Shown: positions 17,060 through 26,600 of the stretch, in pieces
Numbering within the stretch: position 1 is the first letter of the stretch
How the letters are laid out: every line of letters starts with the position of its first letter
Source of the DNA: Flavobacteriaceae bacterium
GTDB taxonomy: Bacteria; Bacteroidota; Bacteroidia; UKL13-3
DNA: 64,000 nucleotides
Assembly (NCBI GenBank): GCA_009693575.1
Contig: SHWZ01000007.1
Span: forward strand, 1-64,000
Direction of reading: 5' to 3'
The notes under the pieces: generated by a model
Seen by the model: the letters and a program-made list of their open reading frames with translations, nothing else
Told to the model about the DNA's origin: nothing
Database searches by the model: none
Program-made: the position numbers and the translations under genes

Positions 17060-18328
17060 TTGTCCATCGGCCTCTTCTTCCGCCTGCTTATCGAGAGCGT
17101 CACCTTCGCTCTCCGTACATTGTGGCTCAACAAACTACGGACTTTCCTTTCCGTACTTGGCATCACCGTCGGCATATTCTCAATCATACTTGTCTTTACA
17201 CTGACGGATAGCATGGAGAAAAACGTGCGTAACAGTGTGGAAAGCCTTGGCACTGATGTAGTGTTCGTCCAAAAATGGCCTTGGGAATTTGGCGAAGACT
17301 ACCCTTGGTGGAAATATATGAACCGACCGACCGCCAGCAAAAGTGAAGAAGTATATCTGAGCAAACGGCTAAGCGATATTGCCTACACCACTTTTCAGAT
17401 ACGGATGATGCCCACCAATTTGAAATTTGCCAGCAACGCAGTAGAAGGAGTATATATGATGGGAGTAGGTTATGAGTGGAATAAAATACGCAGCATAGAA
17501 CTACAAAACGGACGATATTTCACTGAGGAAGAATCGGCGGCTGGACATGCCACTTGTATCATCGGTGCGGCATTGGCCAATGGTTTGTTTGGCGAAATGG
17601 ACCCGATAGGCCGCATCATTAAAGCCAAATCAAAGAAACTGAAAGTGGTAGGTGTGTTCAAGAAAGAAGGGGAAAGCCTGCTGCAAGGCACGAGTCTCGA
17701 CAACCAAATGGTAGTACCTGTGATGTATGCTCGCAACCTAGTGAACCTCGATGACGACCGCCTGGAACCAACCGTGATGGTGAAGGCAAAAGAAGGTACA
17801 ACACTTCTGGAACTCGAACAAGAAGTGCGAGGAAAGATGCGTGCAATTCGTAAACTAAAACCTGGCGAGGCAGACAACTTTGCATTGAACAAAATTACAC
17901 TTATATCAAAGGGACTTGATTCATTTTTTGGGGTGATGGGCATAGCCGGTTGGATAATAGGCGGACTTGCGACATTGGTTGGAGGCTTTGGCATAGCCAA
18001 TATCATGTTTGTTTCTGTACAAGAAAGAACACAGCAGATTGGTATCCAAAAATCGCTCGGGGCACGAAACAGTTTTATACTTTTTCAGTTCCTTGTTGAG
18101 TCTATCACACTCACCCTTATTGGTGGGGTGCTGGGTATACTATTGGTATATGGGGTTACGCAACTCACACAATCTGGCGAAGGGGCAAAACTGGTGATAT
18201 CGTTATCCTATAAAAATATTATCCTTGGAACTTTTATGTCAATCGGTATTGGGATAGTTTTCGGAATTATTCCTGCTTACTCCGCTTCACGGCTCAGCCC
18301 TGTGGAGGCTATCCGAAGTGGGATATAG
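17060..18328 (+). CDS. MacB/FtsX-type ABC transporter permease
   Basis: The protein starts with a membrane helix (LRTFLSVLGITVGIFSIILVFTL), then has a large extracytoplasmic MacB-type core domain of about 220 residues. It ends with three helices of the FtsX domain (WIIGGLATLVGGFGIANIMFVSVQERTQQIGIQKSLGA ... VFGIIPAYSASRLSPVEAIRSGI). The family moves lipoproteins, peptides or drugs with a separate ATPase, which is not present here. The start is uncertain. The track begins at a TTG at 16964, but the first 32 residues cover the dispersed motif; I use the in-frame TTG at 17060 (SIGLFFRLLIES), which matches how the family usually begins. Confidence 0.88.
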   Translation: MSIGLFFRLLIESVTFALRTLWLNKLRTFLSVLGITVGIFSIILVFTLTDSMEKNVRNSVESLGTDVVFVQKWPWEFGEDYPWWKYMNRPTASKSEEVYLSKRLSDIAYTTFQIRMMPTNLKFASNAVEGVYMMGVGYEWNKIRSIELQNGRYFTEEESAAGHATCIIGAALANGLFGEMDPIGRIIKAKSKKLKVVGVFKKEGESLLQGTSLDNQMVVPVMYARNLVNLDDDRLEPTVMVKAKEGTTLLELEQEVRGKMRAIRKLKPGEADNFALNKITLISKGLDSFFGVMGIAGWIIGGLATLVGGFGIANIMFVSVQERTQQIGIQKSLGARNSFILFQFLVESITLTLIGGVLGILLVYGVTQLTQSGEGAKLVISLSYKNIILGTFMSIGIGIVFGIIPAYSASRLSPVEAIRSGI

Positions 18329-18331
18329 CGA

Positions 18332-18688
18332 TTACAGACCGGGGAAAAAGGCATCTTCAATATGGTGTACTTCGGTTTCCTTACCAAGAATGATTGATAT
18401 AATGTCAAACCTTATTTCGCCTTGATGGTTTGTTTGTTCAATATACTCAGCGGCAGCCTGAGCAAGTTTCTCTTCTTTCTTTGCTCCTACTGCTTCCTCG
18501 GGGTAGCCAAAGCGATCAGTGCTGCGGGTTTTTACTTCAACAAAAATGATAATACCCTCCTTGCGACATATCAAATCAACCTCTGATTTTTTGTGCCGCC
18601 AGTTTTGTTCCAGCAGTTCGTATCCCTTTTGCAACAAAAAAGTCTTGGCCAGTTCTTCTCCTTTGTTGCCGAAGGTTTGGTTGTGCAA
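18332..18688 (-). CDS. yraN: YraN family (UPF0102) endonuclease-like protein
   Basis: A 118-residue protein with the restriction-endonuclease-like core of the UPF0102 family: GNKGEELAKTFLLQKGYELLEQNWR at the N-terminus, then SEVDLICRKEGIIIFVEVKTR, where Asp and the EVK motif form the putative nuclease site, and FDIISI near the end. Its biological role is unresolved; genetic links are with Holliday-junction processing and chromosome maintenance. It is convergent with the ABC permease gene, with 3 nt between. Confidence 0.92.
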   Translation of the reverse strand: MHNQTFGNKGEELAKTFLLQKGYELLEQNWRHKKSEVDLICRKEGIIIFVEVKTRSTDRFGYPEEAVGAKKEEKLAQAAAEYIEQTNHQGEIRFDIISIILGKETEVHHIEDAFFPGL

Positions 18689-18785
18689 AATGCTATCTTG
18701 TTAATTCCATGACTTGAAAATCAGCAGATGAGAAGACAGCAAACCTTAATCTACATGCTTCACATACTCTACCCATTTACCAAAT

Positions 18786-20030
18786 TCACCCAAACTCTGC
18801 AATACGCTCTTTCCTGTATTCCCCTGCTTCAAGTTTTTGCTTAATCTGTTTGTAGGCATCCAACGTGCGGTTCACGTCTTCAATGCTGTGCACAGCGGTA
18901 GGAATAAGTCTCAACATGATAACATCTTTGGGCACTACTGGATATACCACAATCGAACAGAATATATCATAGTTCTCACGCAAATCAAGTGTTAGGTGGG
19001 TGGCTTCGGGGATAGTGCCATTGAGCAGCACGGGAGTTACCGGGGTGGTGGTGATTCCAATATTGAATCCAGCCTCACGCAGCCCGCCTTGCAGGGCATT
19101 CACAATGTTCCAAAGGTTGGCTTTCAATTCAGGTCTGGTACGAAGCAATTCCAATCTTTTCCTTGCACCAACCACCAGCGGCATAGGAAGTGATTTAGCA
19201 AATATCTGCGAACGCATATTGTAGCGGAGGTAATTCACTACTCCGGGCTCGCCAGCGAAGAATGCCCCAATGCTTGCCATGCTCTTAGCAAATGTGCTAA
19301 AGTATATATCAATGCCATCCATGCAGCCTTGCTCTTCGCCAGTGCCTGCACCTGTTGCCCCCATCGTGCCGAAGCCGTGAGCATCGTCGACAAAAAGGCG
19401 GAAATTGTATTTGCTTTTAAGCGAGATGATTTCTTTGAGTTTGCCCTCAGCCCCACTCATTCCAAATACCCCCTCGGTAATCACAAGGATGACCCCACCC
19501 GTAACATCAGTGATGGCTTTGGCTCTTTGCAATTGCTTTTCGCAGCTCTCCACATCATTGTGGCGAAACACAAACCGCTTGCCTGCATGAAGCCTAACGC
19601 CATCCACAATGCAGGCATGACTTTCGGCATCATATACTATTACGTCGTGCCTGTCTACCAAGCAGTCAATAGCTGATACCATCGCTTGGTAGCCGAAATT
19701 TACTAGCACAGCGGCTGGTTTCCCAACAAAGGAGGCCAGTTCGATTTCCAATGATTCATGTTCGGTGCTTTCGCCGCTCATCATGCGGGCCCCCATTGGA
19801 TAGGCCATGCCCCAAGCAGCAGCTGCATCAGCATCGGCTTTCCGCACTTCTGGGTGATTGGCCAAACCAAGGTAATTGTTGAGGCTCCACACCAGTTTCT
19901 CTTTGCCCCTAAAATTCATGTGGGCACCAATGGGGCCTTCTAATTTAGGGAACATGTAGTAGCCGTGGCTTTCTTTGCTGTGCATGCCCAGCGGTCCTGG
20001 GTTGCGGGCGATTTTGTCGAATAAATCCAT
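18786..20030 (-). CDS. PLP-dependent alpha-oxoamine synthase family enzyme (serine palmitoyltransferase-like)
   Basis: This fold-type I enzyme belongs to the group that condenses an amino acid with an acyl-CoA or acyl-ACP (SPT, KBL, AONS, cysteate acyltransferase). The PLP region shows DAESHACIVDGVRL, the FVDDAHGFGTMG aspartate motif and the lysine segment FSTFAKSMASIGAF. I start at the ATG at 20030 (MDLFDKIARNPGPLG), giving 414 residues; the longer ORF adds 40 unrelated residues. In Bacteroidota such enzymes make sphingolipid or sulfonolipid bases, but the substrate cannot be read from the sequence. A -7 box (TATCTTTG) lies about 100 nt upstream. Confidence 0.85.
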   Translation of the reverse strand: MDLFDKIARNPGPLGMHSKESHGYYMFPKLEGPIGAHMNFRGKEKLVWSLNNYLGLANHPEVRKADADAAAAWGMAYPMGARMMSGESTEHESLEIELASFVGKPAAVLVNFGYQAMVSAIDCLVDRHDVIVYDAESHACIVDGVRLHAGKRFVFRHNDVESCEKQLQRAKAITDVTGGVILVITEGVFGMSGAEGKLKEIISLKSKYNFRLFVDDAHGFGTMGATGAGTGEEQGCMDGIDIYFSTFAKSMASIGAFFAGEPGVVNYLRYNMRSQIFAKSLPMPLVVGARKRLELLRTRPELKANLWNIVNALQGGLREAGFNIGITTTPVTPVLLNGTIPEATHLTLDLRENYDIFCSIVVYPVVPKDVIMLRLIPTAVHSIEDVNRTLDAYKQIKQKLEAGEYRKERIAEFG

Positions 20031-20132
20031 TGATAATTTGCTAATGGGGTGATTTGTTAATTCAATAATGAATAATGATTTGTTTGGTAAACCAACTAGC
20101 ACATTTTTCAATTTAGCGAATTGGTATTGGGG

Positions 20133-20140
20133 CAAAGATA
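20133..20140 (-). promoter_or_regulatory. Predicted -7 box of the oxoamine synthase gene
   Basis: On the minus strand TATCTTTG matches TAnnTTTG; the leader to the ATG at 20030 would be about 95 nt. Confidence 0.45.
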
Positions 20141-20192
20141 CTTTTGGCAATCAAGCCAAAACCATGATTTAATTCACACAAACATTAAAACT

Positions 20193-20214
20193 AAAAAAGG
20201 GCTTGGCAGCCCTT
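20193..20214 (-). terminator. Terminator after pdxH
   Basis: On the minus strand AAGGGCT-GCCA-AGCCCTT forms a 7-bp stem with a 4-nt loop and runs into a T tract. It lies about 50 nt past the pdxH stop. Confidence 0.8.
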
Positions 20215-20265
20215 TCTATTTCAAGTCGATTATTCGGAAGAGAAAAATTCTAAACTATTTTCAAT

Positions 20266-20919
20266 TTATGGAGCCAATCTTTCCTTCTTCCAACTTCCTG
20301 CTCCTTGCTCCCCACTTCCATCTTCGAACTTATATTCAATCCTGTCATGTAGGCGATTTGGTCTGCCTTGCCAAAATTCGATGCAGGTGACTTCCACATT
20401 GTATCCGCCCCAGTTGTTGGGCATAGGTATTGGCTGACCTTCATATTTACTTTGTGCTTCAAGCCACAGCCTTTCCAGCACATCTCTCGATTCCACCCGT
20501 TGACTTTGTGGCGATATACTTGCACTCAACTGGCTTTGCCGTGGCCTGCTGCGGAAATAGGCTTCGTTTTCATCTCGCAAAAGTTTGGTGGCAATGCCAC
20601 ATACCCGCACCTGTCTTTGCAAAGCCTGCCAATGAAATACCAAACTGCAATGTGGATTTGATACAAGATTATTGGCCTTACTACTACCATAATTTGAATA
20701 AAACTGAAATCCCCTTTCATCTACTCCTTTTAACAAAACAATGCGGGCTGATGGTTTTCCTTCCTCATCTACAGTTGACAATGTCATTGCATTGGGTTCG
20801 TCCACTCCCGCTTTTAGGGCTTCGTCGAACCATGCAGAAAACTGTTTAATAGGGTCAGGGTTCATACCCTCTTCCAGTAGGATGCCTTTGTTGTAGTCTT
20901 TGCGTAGTTCGGAGAGCAT
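20266..20919 (-). CDS. pdxH: Pyridoxamine 5'-phosphate oxidase
   Basis: PdxH oxidises pyridoxine or pyridoxamine phosphate to PLP with FMN. FMN-binding motifs are present (SARIVLLKGVDERGFQFYSNYGSSKA), as are SRPRQSQLSASISPQSQ and the C-terminal RPNRLHDRIEY ... ERLAP. The 217-residue protein is intact but carries an extra stretch near the end: EDGS-GEQGAGS-WKKERLAP, where the family normally goes straight from the strand to W-x-x-x-RLAP. The DNA shows a 21-bp insertion bounded by a direct repeat of GGAAGT (see findings). The neighbouring PLP enzyme on the same strand would use its product. Confidence 0.95.
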   Translation of the reverse strand: MLSELRKDYNKGILLEEGMNPDPIKQFSAWFDEALKAGVDEPNAMTLSTVDEEGKPSARIVLLKGVDERGFQFYSNYGSSKANNLVSNPHCSLVFHWQALQRQVRVCGIATKLLRDENEAYFRSRPRQSQLSASISPQSQRVESRDVLERLWLEAQSKYEGQPIPMPNNWGGYNVEVTCIEFWQGRPNRLHDRIEYKFEDGSGEQGAGSWKKERLAP

Positions 20920-20973
20920 GGTGTTCAGACTTAAGATTGTTAGATATAAGACTTAAGATATTTAGCTATATAA

Positions 20974-20990
20974 ATCGTACTTCGTACCTC
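20974..20990 (+). repeat. Dispersed TCGTACTTCGTACCTC motif, copy 3
   Basis: ATCGTACTTCGTACCTC, identical to copy 2 over 17 nt. It lies between corA and pdxH and is again preceded by TTTAGCTATAT. A partial inverted copy (GAGGTACGAATT) occurs at 21952-21963, upstream of corA. Confidence 0.6.
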
Positions 20991-20991
20991 C

Positions 20992-21924
20992 TCAAAACCA
21001 TCTGCGACGGTAGAAATAATAGATAACACCAGATGAGAATAACATGCATACCACTATGATTGTTGCAAATGAACCGGGATTATTTTGTCCCGGCAGCGGT
21101 ACGTTCATTCCGTAGATGCTGGCTATCAAAGTGGGGATGGCCAGGGTGATGGTGATAATGGTGAGGAACTTGATAACAATATTCATGTTGTTATTGATGA
21201 TGCTGGCATAAGCACCCATCATCTGCGTAAGGATATTGTTTGAGATATTCGTCATCTCTATCGCTTGCTGAAACTCTACAATTACATCTTCCATCAAGTC
21301 GCTATCGTCGCTGTGGGCCTGAAAAGTGCCGCTGCGTTGGAGGCGTTCCATCATCAATTCATTGCTTTTGAGAGCGGTGGTATAAAACACCAATATTTTC
21401 TGAAATTTTAGCAATTCCATCAACTCCTTGTTTCGCATGCTAGCCTGCAGATTGTCCTCCAGCCCATCCACTATCTTGTTTATTTCTCGCAGGTGTGTCA
21501 GAAATTTTCCGGCTGCCTTGTGCAACAGTTTCAACACAAATCTGAATTTTTTACCTGGGTTACTATCCTTGCTGCGGCCATGCTCAAACTCTTCAATAAT
21601 GACATTTTCTTCTTTGCAAATAGAGATTACACAATCCTTCAAAATAATTAATCCAACGGGAATAGTAGTAAAAGGAATTTCTTCTTTTATCCCCACAAAA
21701 TGAGGCACACGCATCAGTAGGAAAAAGGCATCCTCATCTTTTTCGATGCGAGCTTTTTCGTCAATATCGAGCGGGTAGGTTACAAAGTCGTCAGGAATTT
21801 CATGCTCATCTATAAGTTGCCGTACCTCCTGATCGGTAGGGGCAACCACGCTCACCCAGCAGTTTCGCTCAAACTCTGGCACTTGCTGAAGTTTACTTTC
21901 TTTATATGAGTAATATTGAATCAC
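20992..21924 (-). CDS. corA: CorA family magnesium/divalent cation channel
   Basis: A 310-residue protein with a long acidic and helical cytoplasmic N-terminal part and two C-terminal membrane helices. The pore signature is YGMNVPLPGQ after the first helix, in keeping with the GMN motif of the family. The C-terminus is basic (YYFYRRRWF), as expected for the inner end of the second helix. The start is a GTG, chosen because TACCTTTG ends 7 nt upstream of it, which suggests a leaderless mRNA. Mg2+ is the usual substrate; Co2+ or Zn2+ export cannot be excluded. Confidence 0.92.
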   Translation of the reverse strand: MIQYYSYKESKLQQVPEFERNCWVSVVAPTDQEVRQLIDEHEIPDDFVTYPLDIDEKARIEKDEDAFFLLMRVPHFVGIKEEIPFTTIPVGLIILKDCVISICKEENVIIEEFEHGRSKDSNPGKKFRFVLKLLHKAAGKFLTHLREINKIVDGLEDNLQASMRNKELMELLKFQKILVFYTTALKSNELMMERLQRSGTFQAHSDDSDLMEDVIVEFQQAIEMTNISNNILTQMMGAYASIINNNMNIVIKFLTIITITLAIPTLIASIYGMNVPLPGQNNPGSFATIIVVCMLFSSGVIYYFYRRRWF

Positions 21925-21931
21925 GGCGGGG

Positions 21932-21939
21932 CAAAGGTA
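21932..21939 (-). promoter_or_regulatory. Predicted -7 box of corA
   Basis: TACCTTTG on the minus strand, 7 nt before the GTG start codon. Confidence 0.55.
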
Positions 21940-22117
21940 AAGTTGAAGACCGAGGTACGAATTAGAAAATCAAGTTAGGACATACAAGCCACGAATTACA
22001 ATTGGAAAGTGATGCAGCAATTGGAACTGTACTTGCGGCAACTACGCCAAGCTGAAACACCAGAAACAATAAATTTTGGTAATACAAACTTTGTACTTCG
22101 TCTCTTGCACTGTTCCC

Positions 22118-23125
22118 TCAGTCTAGCCTGTCACACAATTTTCGCATTTCGGCAGCTACTGCTGCATTTTGGTAAAGTATATTGAACACGGCTTCCAAAA
22201 TTGGCAAATCTACTTTATGCTTTTTGTTTATCTCCGTCATTGATTTGGTAGCGAAATATCCTTCAGCCACCATATTCATTTCGGCAAGAGCTTCTTTAAC
22301 TGTGTAGCCTTTTCCTATCAATGTACCCAGCATCCGGTTGCGGCTGAAATGGCTATAGCTTGTCACTAGCAAATCGCCCAAGTAGGCACTCTCTTCAATG
22401 TCCCGCTCAGCAGGGCTCACGGTATTTACAAACCGCTTTATTTCTTTGAGTGCATTGGTGATAAAAAACGCGTGAAAATTGTCTCCATAGCCCAGCCCAT
22501 GGTAAATTCCAGAGGCCAAAGCAAACACATTTTTTAGCACTGTTGCATACTCAGCCCCGGCCAAATCGTTCGAGATAATGCTCTTGATATAATGGTTGGA
22601 AAATACAGCAGCCAATTGCTTGGCATACCCTTCATCAGGGCTGGCGAATGTCAAGTATGTCAGTTTCTCTAAAGCGATTTCCTCAGCATGGCTAGGGCCG
22701 GTGAGCATGGCCACGTTTTCCATTTTAGTATTATATGTATTACAGATATAATCGGCGATAATCTCGTTGGTTTGTGGCACTACCCCTTTTATCACAGTTA
22801 CCCAACGTTTTCCATCCAACCCCACCTTGCTAAGTCCCTCTAACGCATTGTGCAAAAAGGCGGAAGGAGTGCCAAGCAACAGTATATCACTGGCAGCAGC
22901 CACTTCGTTTATGTCGGTAAAAATATTGATCTTTTCGGGATGAATATCAACCGCACTCAGATAGCTCGGGTTGTGGTGGAATTGGCGAATATGCTGGGCG
23001 GTTTCCTCTTTGCGTATCCACCAGTTGATTGCTCCAATGCCTCTGTTGCCTGCCGTCTTGTTGTCGGTCAATATTTTGATGATGGCCGTGCAATAACTCC
23101 CCGAACCAATGATGCCTATGTTCAT
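22118..23125 (-). CDS. gpsA: Glycerol-3-phosphate dehydrogenase (NAD(P)+)
   Basis: GpsA makes sn-glycerol-3-phosphate, the backbone of phospholipids, from dihydroxyacetone phosphate. The Rossmann motif is MNIGIIGSGSYCTAI; the third glycine of the usual GxGxxG is Cys here. The substrate-binding lysines are in VTVIKGV and ATVLKNVFALASGI, followed by NALKEIKRF and SRNRMLG. I start at the ATG at 23125 (335 residues) because the upstream residues in the long ORF are not part of the family. TATCTTCG lies a few bases before this ATG as a one-mismatch -7 box. Confidence 0.95.
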   Translation of the reverse strand: MNIGIIGSGSYCTAIIKILTDNKTAGNRGIGAINWWIRKEETAQHIRQFHHNPSYLSAVDIHPEKINIFTDINEVAAASDILLLGTPSAFLHNALEGLSKVGLDGKRWVTVIKGVVPQTNEIIADYICNTYNTKMENVAMLTGPSHAEEIALEKLTYLTFASPDEGYAKQLAAVFSNHYIKSIISNDLAGAEYATVLKNVFALASGIYHGLGYGDNFHAFFITNALKEIKRFVNTVSPAERDIEESAYLGDLLVTSYSHFSRNRMLGTLIGKGYTVKEALAEMNMVAEGYFATKSMTEINKKHKVDLPILEAVFNILYQNAAVAAEMRKLCDRLD

Positions 23126-23216
23126 GGGGCGAAGATAGTGGGGAGGGGTGAAGCCAACTGAACTCATTCCTGCTGAATGATTCCATCTAGTCATTGACTT
23201 CTTCGTGGAAGACCAC

Positions 23217-23249
23217 AAAAAAAGCCCATCAATTGATGAGCTTTTTTTT
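23217..23249. terminator. Bidirectional terminator-like hairpin upstream of gpsA
   Basis: An A-run, then GC-C-CATC-AATT-GATG-A-GC, then a run of eight T. It lies on the far side of a structured element from the M4 protease terminator. No protein gene sits between the two hairpins. Confidence 0.6.
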
Positions 23250-23424
23250 CGTAATTCATTCGTGGCCTACAGAAGGCACGTAGCATATTCCATCTTCTCA
23301 AATCCTATCTCTGTACTCAAAGTAATATGACTAACGGTTTCAGCCATAAAATTTGGAATCATCGTTTGGGTAAAATGGTTAGAGTTGTTTCAAGGTTGTT
23401 GGACGAGAAGCATTTAGAGGGCTT

Positions 23425-23503
23425 GGCCTGCGTGAGGGATGGCAGCGGCATCCTCGTTCCGATAGCTATCGGGACGAGATACAGCGGACAGCCCGACCCC
23501 AGT
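23425..23503 (+). repeat. Structured intergenic element with palindrome copy C
   Basis: This is the only distinctive content of the 23126-23602 gap apart from the two terminator hairpins. It contains GGATG-GCAGCGG-CATCC (23437-23453), then the 24-nt near-perfect palindrome TCGTTCCGATAGCTATCGGGACGA (23454-23477), then GATACAGCGGACAGCCCGACCCC. From memory, similar GTGAGGGAT-GCAGCGG ... AGCGGACAGCCCGACC strings recur in Bacteroidota intergenic regions and look like a conserved structured RNA or repeat. The ORF at 23327-23728 across it is not protein-like. Confidence 0.6.
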
Positions 23504-23550
23504 TGTATTATGGTTCCACGGGGGGCACGCCATCATTGGAATTTTTCAAC

Positions 23551-23583
23551 AAAAAACCCCGACTTCAAAAGCCGAGGTTTTTC
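23551..23583 (-). terminator. Terminator after the M4 metalloprotease gene
   Basis: On the minus strand AACCTCGGC-TTTTGAA-GTCGGGGTT pairs with two mismatches and is followed by TTTTTT. It lies about 20 nt beyond the stop codon. Confidence 0.7.
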
Positions 23584-23602
23584 AAATCATTCAAGTATTT
23601 TA

Positions 23603-26600
23603 CTATTCCTTCACCACCCTGTAATGGTTTCCGCCCACTTCAAGTATATATACTCCCGCTGCAAGGTTGTGTATTGGCAATGTGAAGCTGCCTTGCTTTT
23701 GCACTTGCAGGTATACTGTTTTACCTGAAATGTCGAACAGTTTGCAGGTGGCTGGGCTTTGCAATCCTTGCACATAAAGTATATCGGTGGCTGGGTTGGG
23801 GAAAAGCAGCAGCCCTGCTCCTACTGAAGCAATGCCCACATTGAAATTGACAGAGAACTTGTAGCTAACTGTATCGCTGCCACAGCCATTGATGGCTTTA
23901 AGCAACACACGGTAGCTGCCGGGAGTTTTGTAGGTGTGCTTGGGGCTGGTGAGGCTGCTGGTGTCGCCATCGCCAAAGTCCCAAATGTAGGAGATGGCCT
24001 GCGATGAGAAATTGAAGAAACTAACCATGGGGTTGCCATTAGGGGCACTCCAGTTGAACCCTGCAAGTGGCTTAGGCTTCATAGTGAGCAGCACGGGTTT
24101 GCTGGTCTGGTTGCAGCCATCAGCATTAGTTACTTTGCAAGTGTAGTTCATACCCGATTTGGCATACATGCTTGCTCCCGTTTTGTTATTGCTCCAGGTG
24201 TAGGTTGTAAATCCAGCGGTGGCGGTCAGTTGTACACTATCGCCCTGGCAAAAGTCTAGTGGCCCTGCCGGAGTAATGCTCACAGGGCTCATAGCTGGTT
24301 TCGAAATCACCTGTTCGGTGAGTGAATCATTGCTGCCATCCACATCCAAGCTCCACGATGTCCAGGCATCCATGACATGGTTTCCAAGTGTGCTGAGGTC
24401 GGCGGTGGTGGCGAATGTGAGGTCTTGGGTTGCATTGGGCTGTAGAGTGAAAGTAAAATTTTGGCTAACCACCGAACCATTGTCAAGTTTAAAGCTCACA
24501 GGAACGGTCACATTGTTCATTGGGCTACCAAAGTTCATTACTTGCACCTTCACCGTTTCGGCATTGCCCAGCCCGCAGTTACTCACAGGTGAAAGTATTT
24601 GCACCACACCTACATCAGGGTCCTCTTTCCAGATTCGTATATCATCGAAACTAAGACCATCGCCCTGTGTGCTTGGAGGGGGGTTGGCTTCCCCGTTATT
24701 CTCTTGCCCAAAACGCAATTGGAACGATTTGCTCAAGGTGGTTTGCCCAGCAGTGGCCAGTTTCCCTGAAATGTCAATAGCGGTCACGTCTTTGTATGCT
24801 CCCTGCACTGCATTACTAAATGTATTGTAAACTTCTACCCAGTTGTTGTTTTCGCTTGCTCTGGCCCACACACGGTCGTTGTTGTTGCTTTCATCGCCAT
24901 GGCTGGCAAATGAGAAGTCAAGGAAAATTTTGTTGTTTTTGTAGTTATCCATGTTCAGGGTAAGGTATAGGTAGTTAATAGGCCAAGTAGTGCTATTGGG
25001 GCTTTGGTCTAAGGTTATAGCTTTGCTCCCACTCCTTGCAAATCCTGTTGTCCCCACCCTCATACGTCCGTATCCTGGTTTGCTTGTATTAAAGTCATAT
25101 TCGTCAGTGCTATCTACTCCAATCATTTCCAATTGGGTTGAGAACTGTCCATCATTTTCAAAGTCCTGATAATAGGGTAGTGCTATTGGGTCGTTCTTTA
25201 TCTGTTTCAATTCGAAACCATAGATGACATTGTTCTGCGTGTTTACTGTGTCATTTGGGTATTTTACCCACGAGTCAATGCTATAATAACCTTGGCTACT
25301 TAGGTCGGCCTTTGTATTAAAAGTATAAAGCAAGGTATCGCCGCTATTAATGGTTTGGGTAATGGTTTCGCTCACCACAGAGCCACCGTTTATTTGGTAT
25401 TTCACAGGCACATTGCTAATCGTATTGCTGCCAAAGTTTTTCACTAGCACATTGATATTTTGGCTGCTGCCCAATGCAAGGCTTGTGTTCATCCTGCCAT
25501 TCCTGTTTCGCATTTCCACTACTCCGGCATCATCAGGTATCTTTAGGTAGCACTGCCAGTCCATTTGGAAACCTGAGAAATTCAACCCAGCATCACTCTG
25601 CTGCCTAATGGTGACTGAGCTGCCTGAGGTAACTAGTGTTCCTCCATTTGGTAATGAGTTCCCAGTATATCTTCCTATTAACTTCGCAGCAGTAGTTGTG
25701 CCATCATATACATATAGATAATCACCCGGATTTTCCATATTGAAACTAGAGAATGTGAGTTTAATATAGGAGGCGTTGGTAGGTGAAAGGGTGATATTTC
25801 CATCAGATCCATCAAAGTAATTATTTAGTCCTCCATTATCGAGCAATGTTCCTGTGCAAGCTGTCTGCACATTCCCAGTTCCTGTGCGTGGCACTATGAT
25901 AGATTTACAATAGCTAAGCCCACTATCCACTTGCACGTAAGCAACTTTGGTCATTGAATCACTTCCACCCAAACAACCTACAATTTTTAATTTAATAGTA
26001 AAATTGCCAAATTTGCCGTACACATGAGTTGGGTTTTCCGAGGTTGAAGTTTGTCCGTCACCAAAATCCCAACTGTAGGAAGCCGCCATAGAACTGTTGT
26101 TGAACAATTTCACTTGGTCGCTAGGAGAACAATACATAGTTGGATTGGCAATAAGGTCGGCCTTCATCATGGTGTCGAAAGCTCCGCCCACATTCACTGC
26201 ATACCAAGCATTTGTAGTATGCTTCACAACTTCGCTACATATTCCATACAAATCTTTAGCTGCCTTTATTGCGTAAAAACGGGCATCAATATATTTACTG
26301 TTCCGAGTCAAGTAAAAAGCATCGTTGCGGTAAGCTATTTGTCCAGCAGTATCAATTCCCAAGCCTTTTACATCGTAGGAATTCCCCTTGAAATTAGTGG
26401 CTTTCTCTCCTTTGCTCAATAGATAAAACCAATGATTTTGTACGCCACTATTCGTGTGTACTCCACCATTGTCTGCTGCACCTGTGTACCAATCTGCATC
26501 GCCGTATGCACCAGGGTCACCCATTTGATTTGGATTGGCCATATTCCTCAATCCATTTCCGCTTGTGGTTATCTCCTCCCCTATTCGATAATTAGCCTTG

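Noticed and set aside
23327-23728. ORF of 133 aa on the plus strand
   Set aside because: It runs over a structured repeat, a terminator and the 3' end of the M4 gene; the translation shows no protein-like character.
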